Shown here piece by piece: positions 8,628 through 17,328 of a DNA stretch of 64,000 bases (its first letter is position 1; each line of letters begins with the position of its first letter). The stretch comes from Mumia sp. Pv4-285. Its GTDB lineage: Bacteria; Actinomycetota; Actinomycetes; Propionibacteriales; Nocardioidaceae. The notes beneath the pieces were generated by a model that saw only the letters and a list, made by a program, of their open reading frames with translations, was not told where the DNA came from and did no database searches. The stretch spans positions 2,170,001 to 2,234,000 of the forward strand of contig NZ_CP162023.1 in NCBI RefSeq assembly GCF_041320275.1, in the 5' to 3' direction. A program made the translations under genes and the position numbers.

Positions 8628-9853
8628 GCACCGCGTACGACCAGAGCGACGAGCGTCTCGTCGAGGCGGGGACGCCACGCGCCGCGCTGGGCGCGTTCGG
8701 ACGACGGATCCGGTCCGGCGACCTCGGCATGGCCCCGGTCATCATCGGCCTCGTCGCGATCTGGCTGGTCTTCTTCTTCCAGAACGACCGCTTCCTGTCG
8801 TCGCGCAACCTCGTCAACCTGAGCCTCGACTCGGCGACCATCGGGATGATCTCGCTCGGCATCGTCCTCGTGCTGCTCCTCGGCGAGATCGACCTGTCCG
8901 TCGGCTCGGTGAGCGGTGTGGGCGGCTCCGTCATGGCCGTCCTGCTGGTCTACCAAGGGTGGCCGCTGCTCGCGGCCATCCTGATGGCGCTGGCGGTCGG
9001 CGTGGCGATCGGCTTGTTCTACGGGCTGCTGTTCACGCAGTTCGGGGTGCCCAGCTTCGTCATCACCCTGGCCGGCCTGCTCGCGTTCCTCGGCGTCCAG
9101 CTGTGGGTGCTCGGCAGCCGCGGCACGGTGAACCTGCCGGTCGACTCGTGGCTCATCGAGTTCGCGAACTTCAAGTTCCTGTCTCCGCTGGCGTCGTACG
9201 TGCTGGCGGTCGCGATCGGTGCCGTCTACCTCGTGACGCGGCTGCGCACGATCCAGCGACGTCGTGCGGCGAACCTGTCGGCGCCGTCCTTCCAGGGCGC
9301 CTTGATCCGTACGGCGCTCATGGTCGCCGCGCTGCTGTTCGGCGCGTGGTACCTCAACCAGGACCGTGGCGTCGGCTACATGCCGCTGTTCTGGGTGGCG
9401 ATGATCGTGGCGGTCGACCTGATCCTGCGCAAGACGCGCTTCGGACGCTCGGTCTTCGCGGTCGGCGGCAACGAGGAGGCCTCGCGTCGCGCAGGCGTCG
9501 CGGTGAACAAGGTCTACATCACCGTGTTCGCGGCATGCTCGACCTTCGCGGTGCTCGGCGGCATCCTCGCCGCCGGCCGTCTGCAGTCGGTCGCGCAGTC
9601 CAGCGGCGGCACCGACACCAACCTGATGGCGATCGCGGCCGCGGTCATCGGCGGGACGAGCCTGTTCGGTGGGCGCGGCTCGGCGTACGCGGCGCTGTTC
9701 GGCATGCTCGTGCTCCAGTCGATCACGAGCGGCCTGAACCTGATCGGTGTCGAGGCCGAGGTCCGCTACATCGTCACCGGTGCGGTCCTGCTGCTCGCCG
9801 TGACGATCGACTCGCTGTCGCGCCGGGCGCGGCGGAGCAGCGGCACCGCCTAG
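8624..9853 (+). CDS. Sugar ABC transporter permease (CUT2/XylH-like)
   Basis: 409 aa. A hydrophilic N-terminus is followed by about 10-11 membrane segments. Typical motifs are GMISLGIVLVLLLGEIDLSVGS near residues 76-95, VPSFVITLAGLLAFLG, and in the C-terminal half FAVGGNEEASRRAGVAV (the contact loop for the ATPase) and AAAVIGGTSLFGGRGS. The length and a long inserted middle region match XylH-type permeases. The ATG at 8624 overlaps the ATPase stop. A strong hairpin follows at 9889-9921. Confidence 0.92.
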   Translation: MSTAYDQSDERLVEAGTPRAALGAFGRRIRSGDLGMAPVIIGLVAIWLVFFFQNDRFLSSRNLVNLSLDSATIGMISLGIVLVLLLGEIDLSVGSVSGVGGSVMAVLLVYQGWPLLAAILMALAVGVAIGLFYGLLFTQFGVPSFVITLAGLLAFLGVQLWVLGSRGTVNLPVDSWLIEFANFKFLSPLASYVLAVAIGAVYLVTRLRTIQRRRAANLSAPSFQGALIRTALMVAALLFGAWYLNQDRGVGYMPLFWVAMIVAVDLILRKTRFGRSVFAVGGNEEASRRAGVAVNKVYITVFAACSTFAVLGGILAAGRLQSVAQSSGGTDTNLMAIAAAVIGGTSLFGGRGSAYAALFGMLVLQSITSGLNLIGVEAEVRYIVTGAVLLLAVTIDSLSRRARRSSGTA

Positions 9854-9888
9854 CTGCCGTACGGCGCACGACCAGCAGCACAGCGCTC

Positions 9889-9921
9889 GGGGCGCCTCCG
9901 GACCTCGTCCGGAGGCGCCCC
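9889..9921 (+). terminator. Terminator hairpin after the sugar ABC operon
   Basis: Perfect 14-bp stem GGGGCGCCTCCGGA / TCCGGAGGCGCCCC with a CCTCG loop. No T-run follows, which is usual in actinobacteria. Its 3' arm abuts the first CCCAAG repeat of the SARP-type site. Confidence 0.75.
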
Positions 9922-9946
9922 AAGCCGTTCCCAAGCGTTCCCCAAG
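9919..9946 (+). promoter_or_regulatory. SARP-type triple direct repeat upstream of the MMPL gene
   Basis: CCCAAG occurs at 9919-9924, 9930-9935 and 9941-9946, an exact 11-bp period. Hexa- or heptamer direct repeats with 11-bp spacing are the known recognition pattern of OmpR-fold SARP regulators such as AfsR and ActII-ORF4. The same array, followed by the same TGG, recurs at 15692-15719. The adjacent SARP gene is the obvious candidate binder. Confidence 0.7.
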
Positions 9947-9995
9947 TGGTCACCGCGAGGCTCCTCTCCGTCAGACAGACGATTGAGGAGCACAG

Positions 9996-12188
9996 ATGTC
10001 CAGCCTGCTTTACCGCCTCGGCCACACGACCGCGGCTCACCCGTGGCGCACGATCTGCGCCTGGGTCGTCGTCCTCGTCGGTGTCCTCGCCCTCGCCGCG
10101 AGCGTCGGCGGCACCTTCCAGGACGACTGGGACGTACCCGGAGCCGAGGGCCAGACCGGCCTCGACCAGCTGCGCGCCCACATGCCCGACGCCGGTGGTG
10201 CGAACGCACTGATCAGCGTCCACGACGCCGAGGGCGACCGGATCCCCGCCAGCGACCTGGATCGCCTCGCCGAGCGGGTCGGCGACGTCCCGCACGTGAT
10301 CGGCGTCTCCGCACCGCGGCTGTCTGAGGACGGCGACACCGCCTTGATGTCGGTCCGGTACGACGTTCCTGTCACCCACGCCGACGTGATGGGAGAGCTG
10401 GCGCCGCTCGAGGACGCCGTCGACGAGGCGGCGCTGGGGGACGTGAAGGTCGACTTCGGGGGAGAGGTCCCCGGGACGGCGATGGAGATGAACGGGCGCG
10501 GTGAGCTGATCGGGGTCGGCGTCGCTCTCGTGCTGCTGGTGCTGACCTTCGGCTCGGTGGTGGCCGCGGGGCTCCCGATCGCCGTCGCGCTCTTCGGTCT
10601 GGCGCTCGGGTCGGCCGGCGTCACCCTGCTCGCCGCGACCACGAACGTCAGCAACGACGCTCCGACCGTCGCCACGATGGTCGGCCTCGGTGTCGGCATC
10701 GACTACGCGCTCCTGCTCGTGACCCGGTTCGTGGAGTTCCTGCGGGCGGGGCACGGCCGGGCCGCTGCCGCCGGGCATGCCACCGCGACGGCGGGCCGAG
10801 CCGTGCTCTTCGCGGGGCTGACGGTCCTCGTCTCGCTGATGGGGCTCGGACTTGCCGGACTGCCGACGTACTCGGCGTTCGGCATGGCGACCGGCATCAC
10901 GGTTCTTGCGGTGATGGCGGCTGCCCTCACGCTCGTGCCGGCGCTGTGCGGGCTCGCGGGCCACCGCCTGGTGTCGCGCAAGGCCCGCCGGGGCGCGGTC
11001 AGCGACCCGGACCGTACGACCTTGACCGCCCGGTGGGCCGCACGTGTCGGCGCCCGGCCCCTGCCGTGGGCGCTGGCGGCGCTCGTGGTCATGGTCGCGC
11101 TCGCTGCTCCCGCGCTCGGGATGCGGACGTTCCCGCAGGACGCCAGCGCCGAGCCGACGAGCTTCACGACGCGTCAGTCGTACGACGTGGTGGCTGACGA
11201 GTTCGGTCCGGGGGCGAACGGCCCGTTGACCTTCGTCGCCGATCTGGACACCGTGGACGACAGAGACCTCGACCAGCTGCGGGCGACGCTCGCCGACGAC
11301 CCACGGATCGTCGCGGTGGGGGAGCCGGTGACCTCCGCGGACGGAGCGATCGCGGTGTTCGACGCACAGCCGGCGTTCGGTCCCCAGGACGAGCGCACGA
11401 CCGACCTCATCACGTCGATGCGTGCGGACGTCCTGCCCGCCGGTGTGGCACTGACGGGGACGACGGCGATCCTCACGGACATCTCGGTGATGCTCTCCGA
11501 GCGGATCTGGGTCGTGGTCGGGTTCGTGGTGCTGCTTTCGATGATCCTGCTCGCGGTGATGTTCCGGTCGGTCGTCGTCCCGCTGAAGGCCGCCGCGATG
11601 AACCTGCTGTCGATCGGCGCCGCGTACGGCGTGGTGACGCTCGTCTTCCAGCACGGCTGGGGGCTGTCCCTGCTCGGGATGGACCACACCGTGCCCGTGT
11701 CGAGCTGGGTGCCGATCCTCACGTTCGCGATCCTGTTCGGGCTCTCGATGGACTACGAGGTGTTCCTCCTGTCGCGGATCCGCGAGAGCTGGCTGCGTAC
11801 CGGTGACGCCCGAGGATCCGTCGTGGCGGGTCTCGCGAGCAGCGCGCGCGTCATCTCGAGCGCTGCGGCGATCATGGTCGCGGTGTTCATCGGGTTCGCG
11901 ACCGAGTCGGCGGTGACCGTGAAGATGCTGGGTGTCGCGATGGCGGCCGCCGTCGCGCTCGACGCCACGCTCGTGCGCCTCGTCCTCGTGCCGGCGACGA
12001 TGACGATGCTGGGCCGCTGGAACTGGTGGCTGCCGGCGTGGTTGGACCGCATGCTGCCGCACGTCCGGATGGAGCCGGCCGACGTGCCGGTCGCCGAGCC
12101 GTCGTCCGGCCAGGCCGATCAGCAGGACGAGCCGGACGAGGCGAGCGAGGTCGACGAGCTCGGCGAGGGCCAGCCCGTACGCGGCTGA
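9996..12188 (+). CDS. MMPL-family (RND-type) exporter
   Basis: 730 aa. Two repeated halves: a first membrane segment (residues about 20-42), a large extracytoplasmic loop starting FQDDWDVPGAEGQTG, then a five-to-six-helix bundle with TMVGLGVGIDYALLLVTRF carrying the Asp-Tyr motif of MMPL proton relays. The pattern repeats in the C-terminal half with FAILFGLSMDYEVFLLSRI. These proteins export lipids, polyketide or lipopeptide products, or drugs. There is an acidic, Glu/Asp-rich tail of about 40 residues. The gene follows a SARP-type repeat array and converges with the SARP gene. It may export whatever the nearby oxidoreductase helps make, but no biosynthetic core enzyme is present. Confidence 0.92.
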   Translation: MSSLLYRLGHTTAAHPWRTICAWVVVLVGVLALAASVGGTFQDDWDVPGAEGQTGLDQLRAHMPDAGGANALISVHDAEGDRIPASDLDRLAERVGDVPHVIGVSAPRLSEDGDTALMSVRYDVPVTHADVMGELAPLEDAVDEAALGDVKVDFGGEVPGTAMEMNGRGELIGVGVALVLLVLTFGSVVAAGLPIAVALFGLALGSAGVTLLAATTNVSNDAPTVATMVGLGVGIDYALLLVTRFVEFLRAGHGRAAAAGHATATAGRAVLFAGLTVLVSLMGLGLAGLPTYSAFGMATGITVLAVMAAALTLVPALCGLAGHRLVSRKARRGAVSDPDRTTLTARWAARVGARPLPWALAALVVMVALAAPALGMRTFPQDASAEPTSFTTRQSYDVVADEFGPGANGPLTFVADLDTVDDRDLDQLRATLADDPRIVAVGEPVTSADGAIAVFDAQPAFGPQDERTTDLITSMRADVLPAGVALTGTTAILTDISVMLSERIWVVVGFVVLLSMILLAVMFRSVVVPLKAAAMNLLSIGAAYGVVTLVFQHGWGLSLLGMDHTVPVSSWVPILTFAILFGLSMDYEVFLLSRIRESWLRTGDARGSVVAGLASSARVISSAAAIMVAVFIGFATESAVTVKMLGVAMAAAVALDATLVRLVLVPATMTMLGRWNWWLPAWLDRMLPHVRMEPADVPVAEPSSGQADQQDEPDEASEVDELGEGQPVRG

Positions 12189-12194
12189 CCTGCG

Positions 12195-15100
12195 TCAGAA
12201 CCCGTACGCGTCCCGCTGGTGGAGGAACCATCCCTCCACCAGCGGGATGTTCCATGCCTCGATCAGGGCGAGAGCGTCGTCGGCGTGGTGCGCGGCGCGC
12301 TCGAGGTCTCCCGTCGCAGCGGAGGCGAGGGCCAGATAGGCGTCCACGGGTCCGAGCGCCATCGTCGATCCCGCACTGAGCACGCCCCCGGCCAGCGGCG
12401 CGAGCCGGGTGTAGGACGTCGCGGCGACGTCGGGCAGGTCGAGCGCGAGCGCGACCTCGGCGCCGAAACCCCAGATCATGGGCGCGATCCAGCTGTCGTC
12501 GTCGATCGTCGGCGAGGTCCGCTGGTACAGCGCGCGCGCCTCGTCGATCCTGCCGCGGCGGACGAGGAACCCGGTCGCCGCCATGTGGATCGGGACGACG
12601 GCCGTCCGCACGAGCGCGTCGAGCGCGCTGTCGGCGCGGTCGCCGTCGTCGTCCTGGTCCGCGCCGCGCCAGATCGCCAGCACGAGCATGAGACCGCTGA
12701 GCGCGTCGTACTTGTGCGGGACGGCGATCGTGTCGACCACCCGCAGCAGCTCGTCGAGGGAGTCACGGGCGGCGTCGAGGTCGCCGCGCATCGCGAGCCA
12801 CGGGATGCGCATGCAGTCGAGGAACCACAGCGTGTACGGCAGTTGGAGCTCGCGCGCGATCCGGCGTCCTCGCTCGAGGTCCTGCTCCATCTCGGCGACG
12901 AGACCGAGGTCGCTGCGAGCGGTGGCCCGCTGGGCGAGGGCGATCGCCTCGACCCGGCGGTCTCCGACCCGTCCGGCGAGCGAGAGTGCCTCGTCGGCGA
13001 GCGTCAGCCGCTGGCGTGCCGTCCACGGGTGCCAGATCGCGATGAACGCCGCCGTGCACATGTCCATCAGGAGGGCGTCGTCACCCAGGCGCCGCGCCAT
13101 GTCGAGCCCGTCCGTGACCAGCTGCTGGCACTCCTCCTCGCTGGCCGTGTAGTACAGCTCGTTCGCGAGGCTGATCAGCAGCGTGCACCGGACCGGTGAG
13201 TCCTCGACCGGGAGCGCCTCGAGCGCGCGGCGCTGGGCGCCGACGATCGTGTCGCTGGTCTCGCCGAACGACCGTGTCTGCCACAGCGCACCCCGCGTCG
13301 TCGCGACCGCCGCCCGGGCGAGCAGGGCGGTGTCGCCCAGCGCGTCGGCGACCCCGATCGCCTCCTCGACGGCGTCGGTGAGCTCGTCCCACCGGGCCGC
13401 CCACCGTGCGGCGTCGGCGAGTGCGAGGAGCAGCTCGTACCGGTCGCCCGGGGACGCGTCGGGATCCATGTCGATCCGGGTCAGCGCGAGATGGAGCAGG
13501 TCCGCCGCCTCGTCGTAGCCGTGCCGCTGCTGCGCCGCGAGCGCCGCCCGGTACGCCGAGGTCCAGGCCTGTGCCGCGTGGTCGGCGCCCGCCTCGGCCC
13601 AGTGCCGTGCGATCTCGGCCACCCGCGCGGACGCGTGGCGACCGTCCGCGAGCGTCCCGGCGATCCGCGCATGCACGCGCTGGCGACGCGACGGCGACAA
13701 GGACGCGTAGACGGCGTCGCGCACGAGCGCGTGGGAGAACCGGAAGCGGTCGTCGCCCTCGTCGCGCAGCATCCCCGCCGCGGTGGCCGGCTCGAGGTGG
13801 TCGAGGACGTCGAGATCGGTCAGTCCGGTGCTCGCCATCACGGTCGCCAGGTCGAAGCGGCGACCGACGACGGCGGCGTGCCGGAGGACGTCGAGGGTCG
13901 GCTCGGGAACGGCGCTGAGCCGGCGGCGTACGACGTCGGTCACGGCGGTCGGCGGCTCGGCGTCGAGGCTGCCCTCGTCTCCGAGCAGTCGCGCGTACTC
14001 GACCACGAAGAACGGGTTGCCCTCGGTGCGGTCACGCATGGTGGCGGCCGTGGCTTCCGCGACCGGGTGGTCCGCCATCGCTTCCAGCACCCGCGCGGTG
14101 TCGGCGACGGTCAGGCCCTGGAGCCGTACGGTCGCCGCGTGGCGTCGCGCGAGGGTCTCCATGGTCTCCGCGAGCTGGCCGGTCGGCTCGGGGTGCGCTC
14201 GCATGGTGACGAGGACGAGGAGCCGCGCCCGGTCGGCGATCGTGCACAGGTGCCGGAGGACGCGCAGCGATGACGGGTCGGCCCACTGGAGGTCGTCCAG
14301 CGCGACCACGACCGTCTGGTCGGCGGCGGCCGAGAGCAGCTGCCGGCAGATGTGGTCCCAGGCCGCGAAACGGCCTCCGTCGGGATCCGCGGCGTCCGGG
14401 CCGGCTTCCCTCACGACGCTGCCGATGCCGGTCAGCACCGACTCCCACGGCCACAGCGGCGGCGCGCCGCGGTCGGAGGAGCACCGGCCGACGAGAACGT
14501 GCGCCCCGCGCGCCCGAGCCCGGGCCATCAGCTCGGCGACGAGCCGCGACTTGCCGATCCCGGGCTCGCCCACGACGGACGCGAACTGCGGCTCGCCGGC
14601 GTCGGCCACGTCCAGCCTGTCGAGCAGCTCGTCGAGCTCGTCGTCGCGGCCCACCATCGGCCAAGGAGGGAGCGTCGGAAGCCGGTGCTCCGACCGGGGG
14701 AGCGGTGGATCGGCGGGCTCGGGCGCGGTTGGCGTCGCCGACGGGGGCGCCGCCGCGGCCACCGTGGCGGTGACACGCTGTTCCGCCCAGGCGACCAGCG
14801 GATCCTGGCGCAGGATCGCGGTCTGCGTGTCACGCACCAGCGCTGTCGGCTGGAGGCCCAGCTCCTCGTCGAGCGTCTCGGTCAGTCGCCGGACGACGTC
14901 CAACGCGTCGGCCTGTCGGCCGGTTCGGGCGAGCGCGACCGCGCGCAGCGTCCACAGGCGTTCGCGGAGCGGGTGCTGGGACGAGAGCGACTCCAGCTCT
15001 GCCGCGACCGTCGCGTGCTCACCCTGGGCGAGCCGGACGACCGCGAGGTCCTCCAGCCCGACGAGCCGCAGCTCGTCGAGCCGGCCACGCTCGGCCATCG

Positions 15101-15596
15101 CCTGAGGATGGTCGGCCAGCTCGTCGTACGCGCGCCCGCGCCAGGTCGCGGTCGCCGTCTCGAGGTCGTGCCTGATCTGCTCGAGCACCTCGTCGTCGAG
15201 CACGCCCGCCCCAGGGATCGCGTCCCGCGCGAGCGGACCGAGCGCTCGGTGTGCGGACTGAAGGAGCGCGATCGTCGCGGCCGCGTCGACCGTCACGCTG
15301 CTCGCGTCGAGGACGTACCCGCCCCCGGTCGTCCTCAGTGGCAGCGCCTCGCCCGGCCCGAGCGCGGTGCCGAGCGCTCGACGCAGGCCCGAGACGTACG
15401 ACTGGAGGGTGCCGAGGGCGCCGTCGGGTGGGGTGTCACCCCACAGGTAGTCGATCAACGTGTCGACGCTCTGGACGTTGCCGACCCCGAGAGCGAGCGC
15501 AGCGAGCAGGACGCGGTGCTTGCGCGTCCCGAGCGCGACCGGCGGCGATGCCTGCTCGCGGTACGCCTCGACCGGGCCGAGGACTGCGAGCCACAT
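12195..15596 (-). CDS. SARP/AfsR-type transcriptional regulator with ATPase and TPR domains
   Basis: 1133 aa. Domains in order: OmpR-type winged helix (about 1-98; RKHRVLLAALALGVGNVQSV and GTLQSYVSGLRRALG), bacterial transcriptional activation domain (about 100-265; RAVALARTGRQADALDVVRR), a Pro/Ala linker, AAA_16 ATPase (about 313-520) with Walker A GEPGIGKS (343-350) and Walker B VVVALDD (429-435), then a long helical TPR-like region to the C-terminus. This is the large-SARP/LuxR-hybrid layout of regulators of secondary metabolism and export genes. The start is ATG at 15596; TATGCT at 15609-15604 ends seven bases before it, which would give a nearly leaderless mRNA. It lies between its two presumed targets, each preceded by 11-bp CCCAAG repeats. 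Confidence 0.9.
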   Translation of the reverse strand: MWLAVLGPVEAYREQASPPVALGTRKHRVLLAALALGVGNVQSVDTLIDYLWGDTPPDGALGTLQSYVSGLRRALGTALGPGEALPLRTTGGGYVLDASSVTVDAAATIALLQSAHRALGPLARDAIPGAGVLDDEVLEQIRHDLETATATWRGRAYDELADHPQAMAERGRLDELRLVGLEDLAVVRLAQGEHATVAAELESLSSQHPLRERLWTLRAVALARTGRQADALDVVRRLTETLDEELGLQPTALVRDTQTAILRQDPLVAWAEQRVTATVAAAAPPSATPTAPEPADPPLPRSEHRLPTLPPWPMVGRDDELDELLDRLDVADAGEPQFASVVGEPGIGKSRLVAELMARARARGAHVLVGRCSSDRGAPPLWPWESVLTGIGSVVREAGPDAADPDGGRFAAWDHICRQLLSAAADQTVVVALDDLQWADPSSLRVLRHLCTIADRARLLVLVTMRAHPEPTGQLAETMETLARRHAATVRLQGLTVADTARVLEAMADHPVAEATAATMRDRTEGNPFFVVEYARLLGDEGSLDAEPPTAVTDVVRRRLSAVPEPTLDVLRHAAVVGRRFDLATVMASTGLTDLDVLDHLEPATAAGMLRDEGDDRFRFSHALVRDAVYASLSPSRRQRVHARIAGTLADGRHASARVAEIARHWAEAGADHAAQAWTSAYRAALAAQQRHGYDEAADLLHLALTRIDMDPDASPGDRYELLLALADAARWAARWDELTDAVEEAIGVADALGDTALLARAAVATTRGALWQTRSFGETSDTIVGAQRRALEALPVEDSPVRCTLLISLANELYYTASEEECQQLVTDGLDMARRLGDDALLMDMCTAAFIAIWHPWTARQRLTLADEALSLAGRVGDRRVEAIALAQRATARSDLGLVAEMEQDLERGRRIARELQLPYTLWFLDCMRIPWLAMRGDLDAARDSLDELLRVVDTIAVPHKYDALSGLMLVLAIWRGADQDDDGDRADSALDALVRTAVVPIHMAATGFLVRRGRIDEARALYQRTSPTIDDDSWIAPMIWGFGAEVALALDLPDVAATSYTRLAPLAGGVLSAGSTMALGPVDAYLALASAATGDLERAAHHADDALALIEAWNIPLVEGWFLHQRDAYGF
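12212..12246. terminator. Bidirectional terminator inside the 3' end of the SARP gene
   Basis: CCCGCTGGTGGAGG and its exact reverse complement form a 14-bp stem with a 7-nt loop. The hairpin sits 24-58 bp beyond the MMPL stop and codes for part of the C-terminal residues of the convergent SARP gene. One structure could therefore end both transcripts. Confidence 0.6.
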
Positions 15597-15691
15597 GGCT
15601 CAGAGCATAGGTCGGACGGAGGTTCCGGACGTTGCTTTTCACCGCGCCGAGAGGCGGTCCCTCCGTGCTCGCGAGCCATGCCCATGCCGTC

Positions 15692-15719
15692 CCCAAGCCG
15701 ATCCCAAGGACTCCCCAAG
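15692..15719 (+). promoter_or_regulatory. SARP-type triple direct repeat upstream of the flavin oxidoreductase
   Basis: CCCAAG at 15692-15697, 15703-15708 and 15714-15719, again with exact 11-bp spacing and again followed by TGG. The array lies between the divergent SARP gene and the oxidoreductase, in the same orientation relative to the latter as the copy at 9919-9946 has to the MMPL gene. Confidence 0.7.
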
Positions 15720-15792
15720 TGGGCAGGCGCACGGTGGTTCTCGTTCATCGACGCGCCGACAGAGAGGTCGGCCACGGAAGCAAGGAAGCACC

Positions 15793-17190
15793 ATGACCAC
15801 ACTGACCGACACGATCGCGACCCGACCGAGTCGTCATGACGAGCCCGCCGACGTCGACTTCGACGCTCTTCGGGCGCAGATCGGCACCCGTCTCGTCCGC
15901 CCCGGTGACCCCGGGTGGAACGAGGTCAGCCTCGCCTGGAACCTCGCCGTCGACCAGTCGCCCTGCGCGGTCGTCCTGGCCGAGAGCGCCGACGACGTGG
16001 CAGCCGCCGTACGGTTCGGCCGTGCGTTCGACATCGCCGTCGCGCCGCAGGCCAGCGGTCACGGGGCCTCTGCCAGGCTCGCCGGCAGCATCGTGGTCCG
16101 CGGGACCGGCCTCGACGTGATCGACGTCGACGTGATCGCACGCACCGCGCGAGTTGGCGCCGGCGTGCGCTGGGGGGCGCTTCAGGCAGCGCTCGACGGC
16201 ACCGGGCTGACCGGCATGATCGGCTCGAACCCCGACGTCTCGGTGGTCGGATACACCCTGCAGGGCGGCTACTCGTGGTTCACCCGCCCCTTCGGGATGG
16301 GTGCGGACTCCCTGCGCTCGGCCGAGATCGTCGATGCGGACGGCGTCGTACGACACGTCGACGACGACACCGACCCCGGGCTCATGTGGGCACTTCGCGG
16401 TGGTGGCGGCAACGTCGCCTACGTGGCGTCGGTGGAGATCGACCTCCACCTGGCCCCGGCCATCGCCGGCGGTCGCATGCTGTTCCCGATCGCCGACGCG
16501 CGCAGCGTCCTGAACGCGTTCGCGCAGGCGACTGCCGCCGCTGGTGACGCGATCTCGCTGTGGGCCTCGATCGTCCACGTCCCGAACCTCGACTTCATGC
16601 CGGAAGAGGTGCGCGGCCAGTCGTTCGTCGTGGTGGAGTCCTGCACGGCGGAGGGACTCACCGGGCTCGAGCGGGCGCTCGCGCCGATCCGTGCCGCCGG
16701 CGTGCTCGTGTACGACACGGTGCGCGAGCGGACCGCGTCGGAGGTCGGCGACATCTGCGAGGAGCCCATCGACCCCATGCCTGTGGCCCACCACGGGATG
16801 GCGCTCGGTGAGCTGACGCCGACCGCGATCGATGCGCTGCTGGCGGTGGCCGGCAGGCCCGGCGCGATCCTCCAGGTGCAGGTACGTCACCTGGGGCCGT
16901 CGCGAACCGCACGTCGCTCGGGCCTCATGACCGAGGTTCCGTCCGAGTACATTGCCGTCGCGCTCTCGCTGCTGCCCGACCCGGGACTCGAGCCGATGGT
17001 CCGCGACGCCTTCGCGGAGGTCGCCGCGGCACTGCGGCCCTGGAGCGCCGGCGCCGTCGGATCGACCTTGGTGTCCGCGTGGGACACGCTCGACCGCAGC
17101 ACCTCGTACGCCGACCGCGAGCGGCTCGCCGACGTGATTGCGGAGCACGACCCGACGGGCGTGTACCGCGCAGCCGTCGGCCTCTCCTGA
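15793..17190 (+). CDS. FAD-dependent oxidoreductase of the BBE/6-hydroxynicotine-oxidase family
   Basis: 465 aa. The FAD-binding type-4 (PCMH) domain occupies about residues 40-215: CAVVLAESADDVAAAVRFGR, then PQASGHGASARLAGSIVVRG with His in the position used for 8-alpha covalent FAD attachment, and GYTLQGGYSWFTRPFGMGAD. The second, 6-S-cysteinyl attachment Cys seen in bicovalent members is absent (GGYSW). The C-terminal berberine-bridge-like segment ends with TSYADRERLADVIAEHDPTG, shorter than canonical. Such enzymes oxidise sugars, alkaloids or polyketide intermediates. The ATG at 15793 follows AAGGAAG. The upstream SARP repeat array suggests co-regulation with the MMPL exporter. Substrate unknown. 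Confidence 0.85.
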   Translation: MTTLTDTIATRPSRHDEPADVDFDALRAQIGTRLVRPGDPGWNEVSLAWNLAVDQSPCAVVLAESADDVAAAVRFGRAFDIAVAPQASGHGASARLAGSIVVRGTGLDVIDVDVIARTARVGAGVRWGALQAALDGTGLTGMIGSNPDVSVVGYTLQGGYSWFTRPFGMGADSLRSAEIVDADGVVRHVDDDTDPGLMWALRGGGGNVAYVASVEIDLHLAPAIAGGRMLFPIADARSVLNAFAQATAAAGDAISLWASIVHVPNLDFMPEEVRGQSFVVVESCTAEGLTGLERALAPIRAAGVLVYDTVRERTASEVGDICEEPIDPMPVAHHGMALGELTPTAIDALLAVAGRPGAILQVQVRHLGPSRTARRSGLMTEVPSEYIAVALSLLPDPGLEPMVRDAFAEVAAALRPWSAGAVGSTLVSAWDTLDRSTSYADRERLADVIAEHDPTGVYRAAVGLS

Positions 17191-17328
17191 GACCGCGGCG
17201 CGGGGTCGTCGGCCAACCGGGGGAAGACCGACGGCCCCGTCCCGTGCCAGGGACGCGCAGGGGTGCGGCAGACTTGCAGCTGGACCCGGTCGATCACCGA
17301 CCGGGCACTCAGCTGTGAGGAGACCACC

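Noticed and set aside
14352-15839. A 495-codon plus-strand frame opposite the SARP gene
   Set aside because: It is the antisense shadow of the SARP gene; its composition is Arg/Gly/Asp low-complexity and no domain is visible.
17285-17305. Hairpin CCCGGTC-GATCACC-GACCGGG before tyrS, considered as a T-box
   Set aside because: No T-box sequence, specifier loop or antiterminator is present, and the leader is too short.
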